NCBI GenBank assembly: GCA_036398215.1
Contig: DASWHK010000185.1
Coordinates: forward strand, 1-8,041
Length of the DNA: 8,041 nucleotides
Direction of reading: 5' to 3'
Source: DASWHK01 sp036398215
Lineage (GTDB): Bacteria > Acidobacteriota > UBA890
In this document: piece by piece, positions 1-6,224 of the stretch
Layout: the number at the start of each line of letters is the position of its first letter
Position numbering within the stretch: the stretch's first letter is position 1
Translations under genes and position numbers: made by a program
Notes under the pieces: generated by a model
The model's database searches: none
Seen by the model: the letters and a program-made list of their open reading frames with translations, nothing else
Told to the model about the DNA's origin: nothing

Positions 1-570
1 GGGCTGATCATCGACGTGCGCCGCAACAACGGCGGCAACATCGACTCGATCCTCCTCGAGAAGCTGCTGCGCAAGGCGTGGATGTACTGGCAGGAGCGCG
101 TCGGCCAGCCGACCTGGAACATGCAGTACGCCTTCCGCGGCCACATGGTGGTCCTCGTCGATCAGAACACCGCGTCGGACGGCGAGGCCTTCGCCGAGGG
201 TTTCCGCCGCCTCGGCCTCGGCCCGGTCATCGGCATGCGCACCTGGGGCGGCGAGATCTGGCTGGGCTCCTCCAACCGGCTCACCGACGGCGGCCTCGCC
301 CGCGCCCCGAGCATGGGCGTCTACGGCGAGGACCGCGACTGGCTCATCGAGCAGGTCGGCGTCATCCCCGACATCGTCGTCGACAACCTGCCGCACGCGA
401 CCTTCTTAGGTGCCGACCGGCAGCTCGACGCCGCCATCGACTACCTGCTGAACAAGATCGCGACGGAGCCGGTACCGGTGCCCGAGCCGCCGCCGTATCC
501 GAACCTGCGGTTCGAGTATCGGGGTGGCGCGGATGCCACCGGCAGAGGTGGCCAGGGGCAGCGGCGGTAG
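1..570 (+). CDS. S41 / tricorn-like serine peptidase, C-terminal part (5' end outside window)
   Basis: This is the 3' end of a gene entering from the left; 189 residues are visible and the frame is open from base 1. It is the C-terminal catalytic core of an S41 peptidase of the tricorn type. Numbering from the window edge, a GLIIDVRRNNGG strand-turn motif is followed by the nucleophile segment NTASDGEAF, with the likely catalytic Ser at 59 and the adjacent Asp at 60. A GMRTWGGEIW segment (78-87) and the motif IEQVGVIPDIVV follow, the latter carrying the probable catalytic Glu at 117. These match the Ser/Glu arrangement known for tricorn protease. The protein ends in a Pro- and Gly/Arg-rich tail after a helical segment (residues about 137-153). 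In the family the missing upstream part usually holds beta-propeller repeats and a PDZ domain, but none of that can be seen here. These enzymes trim peptides or oligopeptides. Whether this one is cytoplasmic or exported cannot be judged without the N-terminus. It has no obvious functional link to the genes downstream. Confidence 0.9.
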   Translation, partial: GLIIDVRRNNGGNIDSILLEKLLRKAWMYWQERVGQPTWNMQYAFRGHMVVLVDQNTASDGEAFAEGFRRLGLGPVIGMRTWGGEIWLGSSNRLTDGGLARAPSMGVYGEDRDWLIEQVGVIPDIVVDNLPHATFLGADRQLDAAIDYLLNKIATEPVPVPEPPPYPNLRFEYRGGADATGRGGQGQRR

Positions 571-768
571 GTAGCGGGTCCGATTCCGGCGGCTCTGGCA
601 GTACGTTACGCACCGTGCATCGGCACCCATCGCTTTCGAGGTCAACGTTGTCGCCTTTTTCGGCGAGATGCACCGTGCATACCGCCTCGGGGTTCTGCCC
701 GACGACGGTCGCGGCGTGATAGCGTCGCCCTTGGCAACATCGAGAAACCTCGGGAGAAAACCGCGACG
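571..768. promoter_or_regulatory. Spacer upstream of antitoxin gene, with a pair of 13-bp palindromes (putative operators)
   Basis: This is 198 bp of non-coding sequence between the peptidase stop and the antitoxin start. It holds two copies of GCACCGTGCAT. The copy at 668-680 is a perfect odd-length palindrome (ATGCAC, C, GTGCAT). The copy at 608-620 is the same except at its second base (ACGCACCGTGCAT). Their centres are exactly 60 bp apart. Paired palindromes just upstream of an antitoxin gene are the usual arrangement for autoregulation by the antitoxin's DNA-binding domain. That role is inferred here. No convincing -35/-10 pair could be placed, and the weak GGGAG at 752-756 sits 12 nt before the ATG. 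Confidence 0.5.
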
Positions 769-1491
769 ATGACAACGGGAGCCGTCAGGCTTGTCGATCT
801 CGAGCTCTATGGTGGCGAGGATCCCCGCGAGCAGCCGTGGTACACGTTCCCCGATGCCGCCCGGGCGACGGGAATCCCAGCGAGCACGTTGCGATCCTGG
901 GTGGTCGGCCAGACGTACGCGCGCAAGCGAGATCGCGGCTATTTCGAGCCCATCATCCGACGTCCATCCTGCGACGATCCACGTCTGTCCTTCACCAACC
1001 TGATCGAAGCACATGTTCTTCGCGCGCTGCGAACGGTGCACGACGTTGCGCTCGACCACATACGCGAGGCTATCGACCTCGCGGAACGTGAATTCGGCAT
1101 CGAGCGTCTCCTCATCAGCCCCGATCTCAGGACTGCGGCGGGCCAGCTCTTTCTCGACCGCTACACCGACCTCCTGGAACTCACGAGCGCACAACAGCTC
1201 GTGATGCGCAGCGTACTGGAGCAATACCTCGAACGGGTCCGGTTCGACGAGTCCAGACTCCCCGCAGAGTTCACGCCGTTCGAGCGCAGCCCGCGCAACC
1301 AAGGTCGGCGCTTCATCGCATTGTCTCCGTTCGTCTCCTTCGGTAAGCCGATCCTGAGGTCCACCGGCGTGTCGACCGAAGCGGTCGTCCAGCGGCTCGA
1401 CGCCGGCGAACCGATCGACGTGGTCATGGCCGACTACGAGCTGAGTGAAGAGGAGATCGAGGAGGCTGTCCTCTACGAAGCGGCGGCGTGA
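769..1491 (+). CDS. VapB45-type antitoxin: MerR-like HTH plus C-terminal DUF433
   Basis: The gene encodes a complete 240-residue protein. Its length and layout match the DUF433 antitoxins typified by M. tuberculosis VapB45 (Rv2018). The N-terminal part (about 24-70) has a MerR-like helix-turn-helix: WYTFPDAARATGIPASTLRSW is followed by VVGQTYARK. A conserved LSFTNLIEAHVLRALR segment (about 73-88) and IERLLISPDLRT (about 111-122) follow. The C-terminal DUF433 domain spans about 175-240, with the typical FGKPILRSTGVSTEAVVQRLDAGEPIDVVMADYELSEEEIEEAVLYE order of blocks. In this family the protein neutralises a PIN-like RNase toxin (the PIN_10/VapC45 type) and represses its own operon. The stop codon overlaps a GTG start for the next frame (GTGA at 1488-1491), as expected for a coupled toxin gene, but that gene is only a stub. 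The gene is therefore probably an orphan antitoxin. Its base composition is somewhat less GC-rich than the flanking cytochrome genes, consistent with acquisition by transfer. Confidence 0.88.
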   Translation: MTTGAVRLVDLELYGGEDPREQPWYTFPDAARATGIPASTLRSWVVGQTYARKRDRGYFEPIIRRPSCDDPRLSFTNLIEAHVLRALRTVHDVALDHIREAIDLAEREFGIERLLISPDLRTAAGQLFLDRYTDLLELTSAQQLVMRSVLEQYLERVRFDESRLPAEFTPFERSPRNQGRRFIALSPFVSFGKPILRSTGVSTEAVVQRLDAGEPIDVVMADYELSEEEIEEAVLYEAAA

Positions 1492-1535
1492 GCCACACCT
1501 CTTTTACCGACCGCGATCTCGCGGGCCGGCGTTCC
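1488..1535 (+). pseudogene. Remnant of VapC45-type PIN-like toxin (5' stub only)
   Basis: A GTG at 1488-1490 overlaps the antitoxin stop as GTGA. The first codons read M-SHTSFTDRDLAGRR. From memory, PIN-like toxins that accompany DUF433 antitoxins begin with a short run such as FFTDRDLG followed by FP and a leucine-rich helix, so the FTDRDL segment fits. After about residue 12 none of the three frames resembles such a toxin, and only 143 bp separate the antitoxin stop from the end of the convergent gene. A full toxin needs well over 100 codons. The frame stays open beyond this point only because it runs antisense to the gene ending at 1635. The likely history is deletion or rearrangement of the toxin body. 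The remnant call rests on a short match plus the diagnostic overlap. Confidence 0.5.
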
Positions 1536-1597
1536 CCTCTTCGTCCTCGTCGATCGATCGCTCGCTGGGAAGCCGGTTCGGCAGGGCCGGCCGCGGC

Positions 1598-1619
1598 GGC
1601 GGCGAGGCGGCTCGCCGCC
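1598..1619. terminator. GC-rich hairpin between convergent genes
   Basis: Perfect 9-bp arms (GGCGGCGAG and CTCGCCGCC) enclose a 4-nt loop. The hairpin lies 16 nt beyond the stop of the - strand gene ending at 1635 and about 107 nt beyond the antitoxin stop. Neither strand has a T tract after the hairpin, so it is not a textbook intrinsic terminator. Its strength and position between convergent genes suggest a bidirectional transcription stop or an mRNA-end stabiliser. It could also be an incidental product of GC-rich sequence. Confidence 0.4.
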
Positions 1620-1634
1620 AATAGTCCCTGCAGC

Positions 1635-2276
1635 TCAATGGCCGAACTCGAACGTGAAGAAGGCTCCGTAGGCGTTGCGGCCCACCACCGGCGCCCACCG
1701 CCAGCGGCTCGGCTGCGGCCACGTGATTTCGGCGACGGCCGGCGCCTGATACACAACGTCCCGCCGGTTGTTTGCGCCGTCGACGATCAAGCCGACCAAT
1801 GCGCCGACGCCGACTGCTGTAAGACCGAATGCGAGCCCGCTGCCGCATGCCTCGGAATCATCGCCGCGCAAGCAGTAGATCGCGGCCAGAACGCCGAGGT
1901 AACCTCCCCCGGCGGCGGCTCCGTACAACGTGCCGTTGATCACGGAGTCGACATTGCGGTGCACGATCCGCAACACACGGTCCTCCGCAACCTCGATCGG
2001 TACGCGATCGCGGATCGTGATCGCCGTGGGCGACAGTGATACGAACGTCGTCCGGCGGTCATGGATCACGGTGCCCCCCTGCTCGACCATCGTGATCCAG
2101 ATGATGTCGCCTTCTTTCAGCACGTTGCGGGCCTGGAGCTCCGTGAAGCTACGCGGTGGCTGCGCGCCGACCTCGCCAGGTCCTTGCGCTCGGGCTGCGG
2201 CCGGCAGCGCGAGGGCGGGCAAGGCGGTCAGCGCGGCGGCCATGGCGAGCCTGCGACGAACCATCGATGTGGCCAT
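1635..2276 (-). CDS. Exported protein of unknown function with two glycine-rich hydrophobic segments
   Basis: The gene encodes a complete 213-residue protein. The start is supported by GGGAGGAG just upstream on the - strand (2280-2287). Residues 1-30 form a signal peptide: RRR, then an alanine/leucine core, then AARAQ. The mature part begins with a soluble section (about 38-110) rich in short beta-strand patterns, including KEGDIIWITMVEQGGTVIHD and FVSLSPTAITIRD. This resembles the small SH3/LSm-like barrel in many uncharacterised acidobacterial exported proteins. It ends with EDRVLRIVHRNVDSVINGTLYGA. Two glycine-rich hydrophobic stretches follow (about 116-137 and 146-166), with Cys135 and Cys144 in the loop between them as a possible disulfide. 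After GLIVDGANNRRDVVYQAP the C-terminus is a short Trp- and aromatic-rich piece ending YGAFFTFEFGH. I do not recognise a named family. It may sit in or on the outer membrane. It is transcribed away from the cytochrome-barrel gene, from the shared spacer 2277-2587. Confidence 0.75.
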   Translation of the reverse strand: MATSMVRRRLAMAAALTALPALALPAAARAQGPGEVGAQPPRSFTELQARNVLKEGDIIWITMVEQGGTVIHDRRTTFVSLSPTAITIRDRVPIEVAEDRVLRIVHRNVDSVINGTLYGAAAGGGYLGVLAAIYCLRGDDSEACGSGLAFGLTAVGVGALVGLIVDGANNRRDVVYQAPAVAEITWPQPSRWRWAPVVGRNAYGAFFTFEFGH

Positions 2277-2587
2277 CGTCTCCTCCCGGTGATGTGCTGG
2301 GCTCTCCGAGCCCGTGCGCCACGTTTCCGTCAGACTCTGATGAAAGCGCGCCGGAAGGTTACCGGATCCGGTCTCAGCGGCTCATCGGCGGTTCGCTTGG
2401 TCGGTGCCGTCGTTCCCTTCGTGCAAGGCCATCTTGGTCGCCGTGATGGCGCTCGGCAAGCGACACGGCTACCCTCACAGTGGCGCCGCACGACGCCGCC
2501 GACGAGGGCTTCATCCTCGACGACGCAGCTGGGCGCGCGCGCCGCAGCCCGCGGTCAGGGCCTGCGGGGAGAGGAGGCCGCGTGAAC
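2277..2587. promoter_or_regulatory. Divergent intergenic region; no gene recognised
   Basis: This is about 310 bp between two divergently transcribed genes, so it should hold promoters for both directions. I could not place a convincing sigma-70-type promoter on either strand. It contains a small perfect hairpin at 2299-2313 (GGGCTC, loop TCC, GAGCCC), which would lie in the 5' leader of the - strand gene. At 2572-2577 is the AGGAGG ribosome binding site of the + strand gene. Open frames through this region lack protein-like composition. An in-frame ATG at 2480 would extend the cytochrome gene by 36 residues, but that stretch is Arg- and Gly-rich and would bury the signal peptide. Confidence 0.45.
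2572..2577 (+). promoter_or_regulatory. Ribosome binding site of the cytochrome-barrel fusion gene
   Basis: AGGAGG lies 10 nt before the ATG at 2588 and 4 nt before an in-frame GTG at 2582. It excludes the much longer start at 2480. It leaves a two-residue uncertainty between GTG and ATG; the ATG was preferred. Either choice gives a normal signal peptide. Confidence 0.7.
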
Positions 2588-3730
2588 ATGCTGTCGCTCG
2601 AAAGGACGGCGCTGCTGTCGATCCCCGCCCTGGCGATCGCCGCGCCGGCGCTGGTCTCCGGCGTTGCCGATCCGGCCGCGGCGCAAGGCCGCGACCTGAG
2701 CAGCCCGGCGGCGGTGTATGGCGCCGCCTGCGCGGCCTGTCACGGCGACGACGGCAGCGGCGCGCCGCTCGAGCGGCTCGGCTTCGACGTGCCGCTGCCC
2801 GACTTCACCGACTGCTCGTTCGCCAGCCGCGAGCCGGCCGCCGACTGGTTCGCCGTCACCCACGCGGGCGGGCCGGTGCGCGGCTTCGCCCGCTACATGC
2901 CGGCTTTTGGAGAGGCGCTCACCAGTGCCCAGATCGAGATGGCGCTGGCGCACATCTACGCCCTCTGTGACGACGACGCTTGGCCGCGCGGCGAGATGAA
3001 CCTGCCGCGGCCGCTGATCACCGAGAAGGCCTACCCGGAGGACGAGGCGGTGTGGACGACGAGCGTCGATGTCGAAGGGTCGGGCGCGCTGGTCAACGAG
3101 CTGCTGTACGAGAAGCGCTTCGGGCCGCGCAATCAGATCGAGGTCAAGCTGCCGTTCGGCTTCCGCGAGTCCGGCGACGGCGACGGCTGGTCGGCCGGGA
3201 TCGGCGACCTGACGGTCGGCTTCAAGCGGGCGCTGGCCCACAGCTTGGACGGCGGCTACATCTTCAGCGCCGGCGCCGAGATCGTGCTGCCCACCGGCGA
3301 CGCCGGCAAGGGCTTCGGCAAGGAGACGACGATCTTCGAGCCCTTCGCGGCCGCCGGCTTCCTGCTGCCGCGCGATTCCTTCGTGCACCTGCAGGCGGGC
3401 GCCGAGCTGTCGGCCGATACCGGCAAGGCCGACCACGAGGCCTTCTATCGGGGCGCCTTCGGCATGACCTTCGCGCAGGGGCCCAACGGCTTCGGCCGCG
3501 CCTGGACGCCGATGCTCGAGGTGGTCGCAACGACAGAGTACGGCAAGCTCGCGACCGAGACCGCGCTGGACCTGCTGCCCCAGGTGCAGGTGACGCTCAA
3601 CACCCGCCAGCACGTCATGGTCAACCTCGGCGTCCGCCTGCCGGTAAACGACGCCGAGAGCCGCAACGCGCAGGTGCTCTTCTACCTGCTATGGGACTGG
3701 TTCGACGGCGGTTTCTTCGACGGCTGGTGA
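2588..3730 (+). CDS. Exported monohaem cytochrome c fused to an outer-membrane-barrel-like domain
   Basis: This is a 380-residue protein in three parts. Residues 1-33 are a signal peptide (hydrophobic core, then AAAQG). Residues about 37-130 form a class I cytochrome c domain. Haem attachment is CAACH (48-52), the likely distal ligand is Met104 in YMPAFGEAL, and a terminal helix AQIEMALAHIYALC follows. Cys76 and Cys127 could form a disulfide. A conserved-looking connector (NLPRPLITEKAYPEDEAV, 138-155) leads into residues about 156-380. That part is a series of about a dozen amphipathic strands with short turns. It includes the IGDLTVGFKRAL and AEIVLPTGDAGKGFG blocks (205-244) typical of the Phenol_MetA_deg/'transporter' barrel family. 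It ends in aromatic residues (WDWFDGGFFDGW). The fusion suggests a haem carried at an outer-membrane barrel for electron transfer across or at that membrane. I recall similar uncharacterised proteins but no assigned function. The gene is convergent with the pentahaem cytochrome gene and separated from it by 151 bp. Confidence 0.82.
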   Translation: MLSLERTALLSIPALAIAAPALVSGVADPAAAQGRDLSSPAAVYGAACAACHGDDGSGAPLERLGFDVPLPDFTDCSFASREPAADWFAVTHAGGPVRGFARYMPAFGEALTSAQIEMALAHIYALCDDDAWPRGEMNLPRPLITEKAYPEDEAVWTTSVDVEGSGALVNELLYEKRFGPRNQIEVKLPFGFRESGDGDGWSAGIGDLTVGFKRALAHSLDGGYIFSAGAEIVLPTGDAGKGFGKETTIFEPFAAAGFLLPRDSFVHLQAGAELSADTGKADHEAFYRGAFGMTFAQGPNGFGRAWTPMLEVVATTEYGKLATETALDLLPQVQVTLNTRQHVMVNLGVRLPVNDAESRNAQVLFYLLWDWFDGGFFDGW

Positions 3731-3881
3731 CGTCCCGCTCCCTGGGCACGAGCGTCACGGGAGGTCGCTGGACGCACCGACGCCGGCCAGTCGCGGCAAT
3801 CGCGCCACCGGCTCGGGGCAACCGTCCCCTGGGCTGCTCGACCTGACCGTCTCGCCGCCAGATCGGGCGCAGCGGTCTCCT
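3731..3881. other. Spacer between convergent cytochrome genes, no clear terminator
   Basis: This is 151 bp between two convergent stop codons. Imperfect inverted repeats occur right at the start (GTGACG at 3727-3732 with CGTCAC at 3753-3758; CTCCC at 3738-3742 with GGGAG at 3759-3763). These two pairings would compete, and no T tract follows. Nothing here looks coding. Confidence 0.35.
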
Positions 3882-5588
3882 TCAGCGGGACGTCGAAAGC
3901 GCCGGGACCTCCGCTCGGTCGCTCGCCAGCACGACCGGCGACTCGCCGGCGGTGTCGTCGTAGTAGCCAACGAAACGGTCGATCTCCGGCGCCGCATGGC
4001 GGCTCAGGTTCTGGGCCCAGCGGAAGGCGATCGTCTGATACAGGAGCTCGACTTCGACGACCAGGTCGCCGCCGGCGTCGCCGAGCTCGACGCTGTAGCG
4101 CACGCGGTCGCCGGCGCCGGTGAAATCACCGTCCGACGACGCTCCGCCTTGCACCGCGATGTCGGCTGAGGCCGTCGCCTTGTCGAAGCCCGCCGGCAGC
4201 AGGCGGTTGTCCTTGACGTAGCGAGAGCCGAACAACAGCCCGGTGGTTACCTCGCCCTCGGTGTCGACCATGATCGACTCGTAGATCTGGACCTGCCCAG
4301 CGCTGTCGATGATTTCGTAGTGGGGCTCGAAGCGGCGGGCGTCAGCGTCGTTGTCGTTGCCGGCGATCGATCCGTCGAGCTCGGGCGCGCCCGACGCGAA
4401 CAGCAGCGTCCCGTCGGCGCCCCGGACGCGAAGGCGCAGCCAGGCGCGACGCGAGGGATAGGCCGAGGGCAGCTTGTGACCCGTCAGATTCTCGACGACG
4501 ACCTCCGCCTCCAGCCGCGACCCCGAACGCCGAATCCCCTCCAGCCGCACGCGGCCGGCGTTCGACTGCAAGTTCCGCTCGGTGTCCGAGATCGTGGCGT
4601 CGAGCTCCTCGTTGGTCGCGACCACCCCGAGCTCGTCGCGGTAGCGCCGCAGGACGCGCAACATGTAGCTGTTGCCGCCGCGGAAAACGTGCCTCGAGAA
4701 CTCCTCGCGCGGCTCACCGAGGACCGACGAGATCGGCGCATCGGCCGCGGCCACCGGCATGTGGCAATCCTGGCAGCTGCGCGTGTCGCGGTAGTCGCTG
4801 TGCAGCCACTCGATGTAGGGAACCTGCTCGGGCAGCTCGCCGACGATCCGGCCGGCGCGGTCGGTGAACTCGGTGTAGAGCGTGTGGCAGGAGGCGCAGA
4901 GCTCCGATTCCTGCAGGTGGGTGCCCTGCTCGGGGACGAAGCGCGAGCTCGAGCGCATGATCGTGGAGAGCCCCGCTTCGACCTCGTAGGGCCCGAAAAT
5001 CCGGCGTTCGGCCGGCGCCTGCTCGCGATCGACGACGAAGCCGCCGCCGAAGCTGTCGTGTCCGCCGAGGCCGTCCGGCTGGATCTGATGGCACAGCGCG
5101 CACGAGACGCCGTCGAGCGCCAGCGCCGCCTGGGTGCTCGTCGGAACGGCCGGCAGCGCCGCTCCGGCCGCCGCGCCCGGCGACAGGCCGGCGGCCGCAA
5201 GGCTCGCGAACACCTGGCCCTGCCCGCCGTGGGCGGTCGCCATGAAGCGCGCCATCGGCATGTGACAGGTGGCGCAGGCGTCCTCGATCGCCGCCTGCAG
5301 CTCGGGGTGATCGAGCGCCTCGGCGCGCACCGCCGCCTGCCAGTAGGGGTCGCGCGCCGAGTTGGCCATCATCGATGCCCGCCAGGAGGCGCCGATCGAC
5401 ACGTCGGCGCCGCCGGCGTCGCGCAGCGCATTGTGGCAGGCGAGGCAATCCTGGTGGGTCGTGAACAGGGGTGCCGGGGGCGGCCCCTCGGCCTGCTGGG
5501 CGCTCAGCGTGCCCAGGCCGGCGACCGCGAGCAGGAGAGCCGTCACTCCCGCGACCGGCACTGATAGGTCAACCCCGGACCGTTTCAT
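3882..5588 (-). CDS. Exported pentahaem c-type cytochrome with C-terminal beta domain
   Basis: The gene encodes a 568-residue protein. The ATG at 5588 is chosen because GGAAGGGG lies 6 nt upstream (5595-5602) and because it places a clean signal peptide at residues 1-30 (MKRSG, hydrophobic core, LSAQ). Five haem motifs are visible: CLACH 48-52, CATCH 105-109, CALCH 163-167, CASCH 231-235 and CQDCH 272-276. Around them are blocks I recall from a widespread uncharacterised multihaem family, including ASMMANSARDPYWQA (71-85), ELPEQVPYIEWLHSDYRDT (251-269) and a GGNSYM turn (304-309). From about 340 the protein has no haem motif and is strand-rich. It contains VENLTGHKLPSAYPSRRAWL (365-384), with His371 a possible distal ligand, and NDNDADARRFEPHYEI (411-426). 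The protein should be periplasmic or surface-exposed and carry electrons. The redox partner is not known. It starts inside the OsmC gene (20-nt overlap), so translation is probably coupled. Confidence 0.9.
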   Translation of the reverse strand: MKRSGVDLSVPVAGVTALLLAVAGLGTLSAQQAEGPPPAPLFTTHQDCLACHNALRDAGGADVSIGASWRASMMANSARDPYWQAAVRAEALDHPELQAAIEDACATCHMPMARFMATAHGGQGQVFASLAAAGLSPGAAAGAALPAVPTSTQAALALDGVSCALCHQIQPDGLGGHDSFGGGFVVDREQAPAERRIFGPYEVEAGLSTIMRSSSRFVPEQGTHLQESELCASCHTLYTEFTDRAGRIVGELPEQVPYIEWLHSDYRDTRSCQDCHMPVAAADAPISSVLGEPREEFSRHVFRGGNSYMLRVLRRYRDELGVVATNEELDATISDTERNLQSNAGRVRLEGIRRSGSRLEAEVVVENLTGHKLPSAYPSRRAWLRLRVRGADGTLLFASGAPELDGSIAGNDNDADARRFEPHYEIIDSAGQVQIYESIMVDTEGEVTTGLLFGSRYVKDNRLLPAGFDKATASADIAVQGGASSDGDFTGAGDRVRYSVELGDAGGDLVVEVELLYQTIAFRWAQNLSRHAAPEIDRFVGYYDDTAGESPVVLASDRAEVPALSTSR

Positions 5589-6057
5589 CGGACGCCCCTT
5601 CCGAGGCCAGCAACTCGTTGCCGGCACCGTCGACGACGGTAACGCCGACCGGAACGCCGTTTCGAATGCTCTCGGTCACCACGCAGTAGTCCTCGAAGAG
5701 CGCCAGGCACCGCTGCAGCCGCTCGCCGTCGCCCTCCGACCCCGGCACGTTGATGCGCACGTCGATCCTGCCGATCCTCAGCCGGCCGCGCTCGTTGCGC
5801 GCCAGCATCGTTTCGACCTCTGTCTTGATGCCACCGAGCTCGGTCCTCGCCTTGCTGGCGCAAAACAGCAAGCTGGCGCTCAAGCAGTTGCCGACCGCCG
5901 CGGCGACGAGCCGGGAAGCGTTCGGACCGCTCTGGCCCCCCAGCGGCTCGGGCTCGTCGGTGTGGAGGTCGGCAACCCCCTCCCAGTCGAAGCGCACCTT
6001 GAACTCGTAGTCGCGCACCTGCTCGAGGATGATCGTGAAGCGGTTCTCGTCCGCCAT
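5569..6057 (-). CDS. OsmC-family thiol protein
   Basis: The gene encodes a 162-residue protein. The ATG at 6057 has GAGGT 6 nt upstream (6064-6068). A longer frame beginning at 6156 would add 33 residues unlike the family. OsmC/Ohr proteins are thiol peroxidases reducing organic hydroperoxides, with one Cys on the central helix and a second near the C-terminal third. Both are here: Cys58 in AAAVGNCLSASLLF and Cys125 in EDYCVVTESIRNGVPV, almost the same positions as Cys59 and Cys125 of E. coli OsmC. Two further cysteines (66, 117) lie one or two helical turns from them. GQSGPNASRLV (41-51) precedes the central helix as in the family. No signal peptide is present, so it is cytoplasmic. It could be a peroxidase or one of the many OsmC-like proteins of unknown substrate. 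It precedes the pentahaem cytochrome with a 20-nt overlap, suggesting co-expression, possibly protection against oxidants formed by respiration. Confidence 0.85.
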   Translation of the reverse strand: MADENRFTIILEQVRDYEFKVRFDWEGVADLHTDEPEPLGGQSGPNASRLVAAAVGNCLSASLLFCASKARTELGGIKTEVETMLARNERGRLRIGRIDVRINVPGSEGDGERLQRCLALFEDYCVVTESIRNGVPVGVTVVDGAGNELLASEGASDETVRG

Positions 6058-6202
6058 TTGCCTACCTCGCGGGGAGAATGCATCGAACCGAGGCACCGAG
6101 GCTAGCAGAACGACGGCGCCAAGACGCCCGCGGTCATCTCGGCTAGACGCGCTCAATGACCTGCTGAAGGAGCGCCCGCACGCCGCGTCCCGTCGAGGGA
6201 TA

Positions 6203-6224
6203 AATACGATATGATCATCGTATT
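6203..6224. repeat. AT-rich inverted repeat at start of the small + frame
   Basis: Arms AATACGAT (6203-6210) and ATCGTATT (6217-6224) are perfect 8-bp inverted repeats around a 6-nt spacer. The internal ATGATCAT (6211-6218) is itself a palindrome. The element stands out as an AT-rich island in about 70% GC surroundings. It covers the ATG of the + strand small frame and reaches the stop codon (complement of 6223-6225) of the - strand cytochrome gene. It could be an operator, or part of a -10 region for a nearly leaderless transcript (TAAATA at 6201-6206). Confidence 0.45.

Noticed and set aside
406..1302. Long open frame on the - strand across the peptidase end and antitoxin gene
   Set aside because: It runs antisense to two genes with clear family motifs and has no recognisable motifs. 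Such frames are common at high GC.
1598..1619. Hairpin as a classical Rho-independent terminator
   Set aside because: There is no T tract on either strand after the stem, so it is kept only as a tentative terminator-like hairpin.
1488..2039. 183-codon + strand frame following the antitoxin as a full-length toxin
   Set aside because: Only the first dozen codons look toxin-like; the rest runs antisense to the exported protein gene and has shadow-type composition.
2480..2587. Upstream ATG extending the cytochrome-barrel fusion by 36 residues
   Set aside because: It would bury the signal peptide, the added sequence is Arg/Gly-rich, and a strong AGGAGG sits directly before the downstream start.
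2555..3613. Long - strand open frame opposite the cytochrome-barrel fusion
   Set aside because: Its product is rich in Arg, Gly, Ala, Gln and Val without structure, while the + strand shows a signal peptide, haem motif and barrel signature.
2588..3730. Identification of the fusion as Cyc2 iron oxidase
   Set aside because: Cyc2 has a much shorter haem region with different surrounding residues and a different barrel; only the general architecture is shared.
3815..3829. GGGG/CCCC inverted repeat as a terminator between the convergent cytochrome genes
   Set aside because: Only 4-bp arms with a 7-nt loop and no T tract; expected by chance at this GC content.
4320..5564. Long + strand open frame opposite the pentahaem cytochrome
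   Set aside because: Arg/Ala/Val-rich shadow of a gene whose five haem motifs are unambiguous on the other strand.
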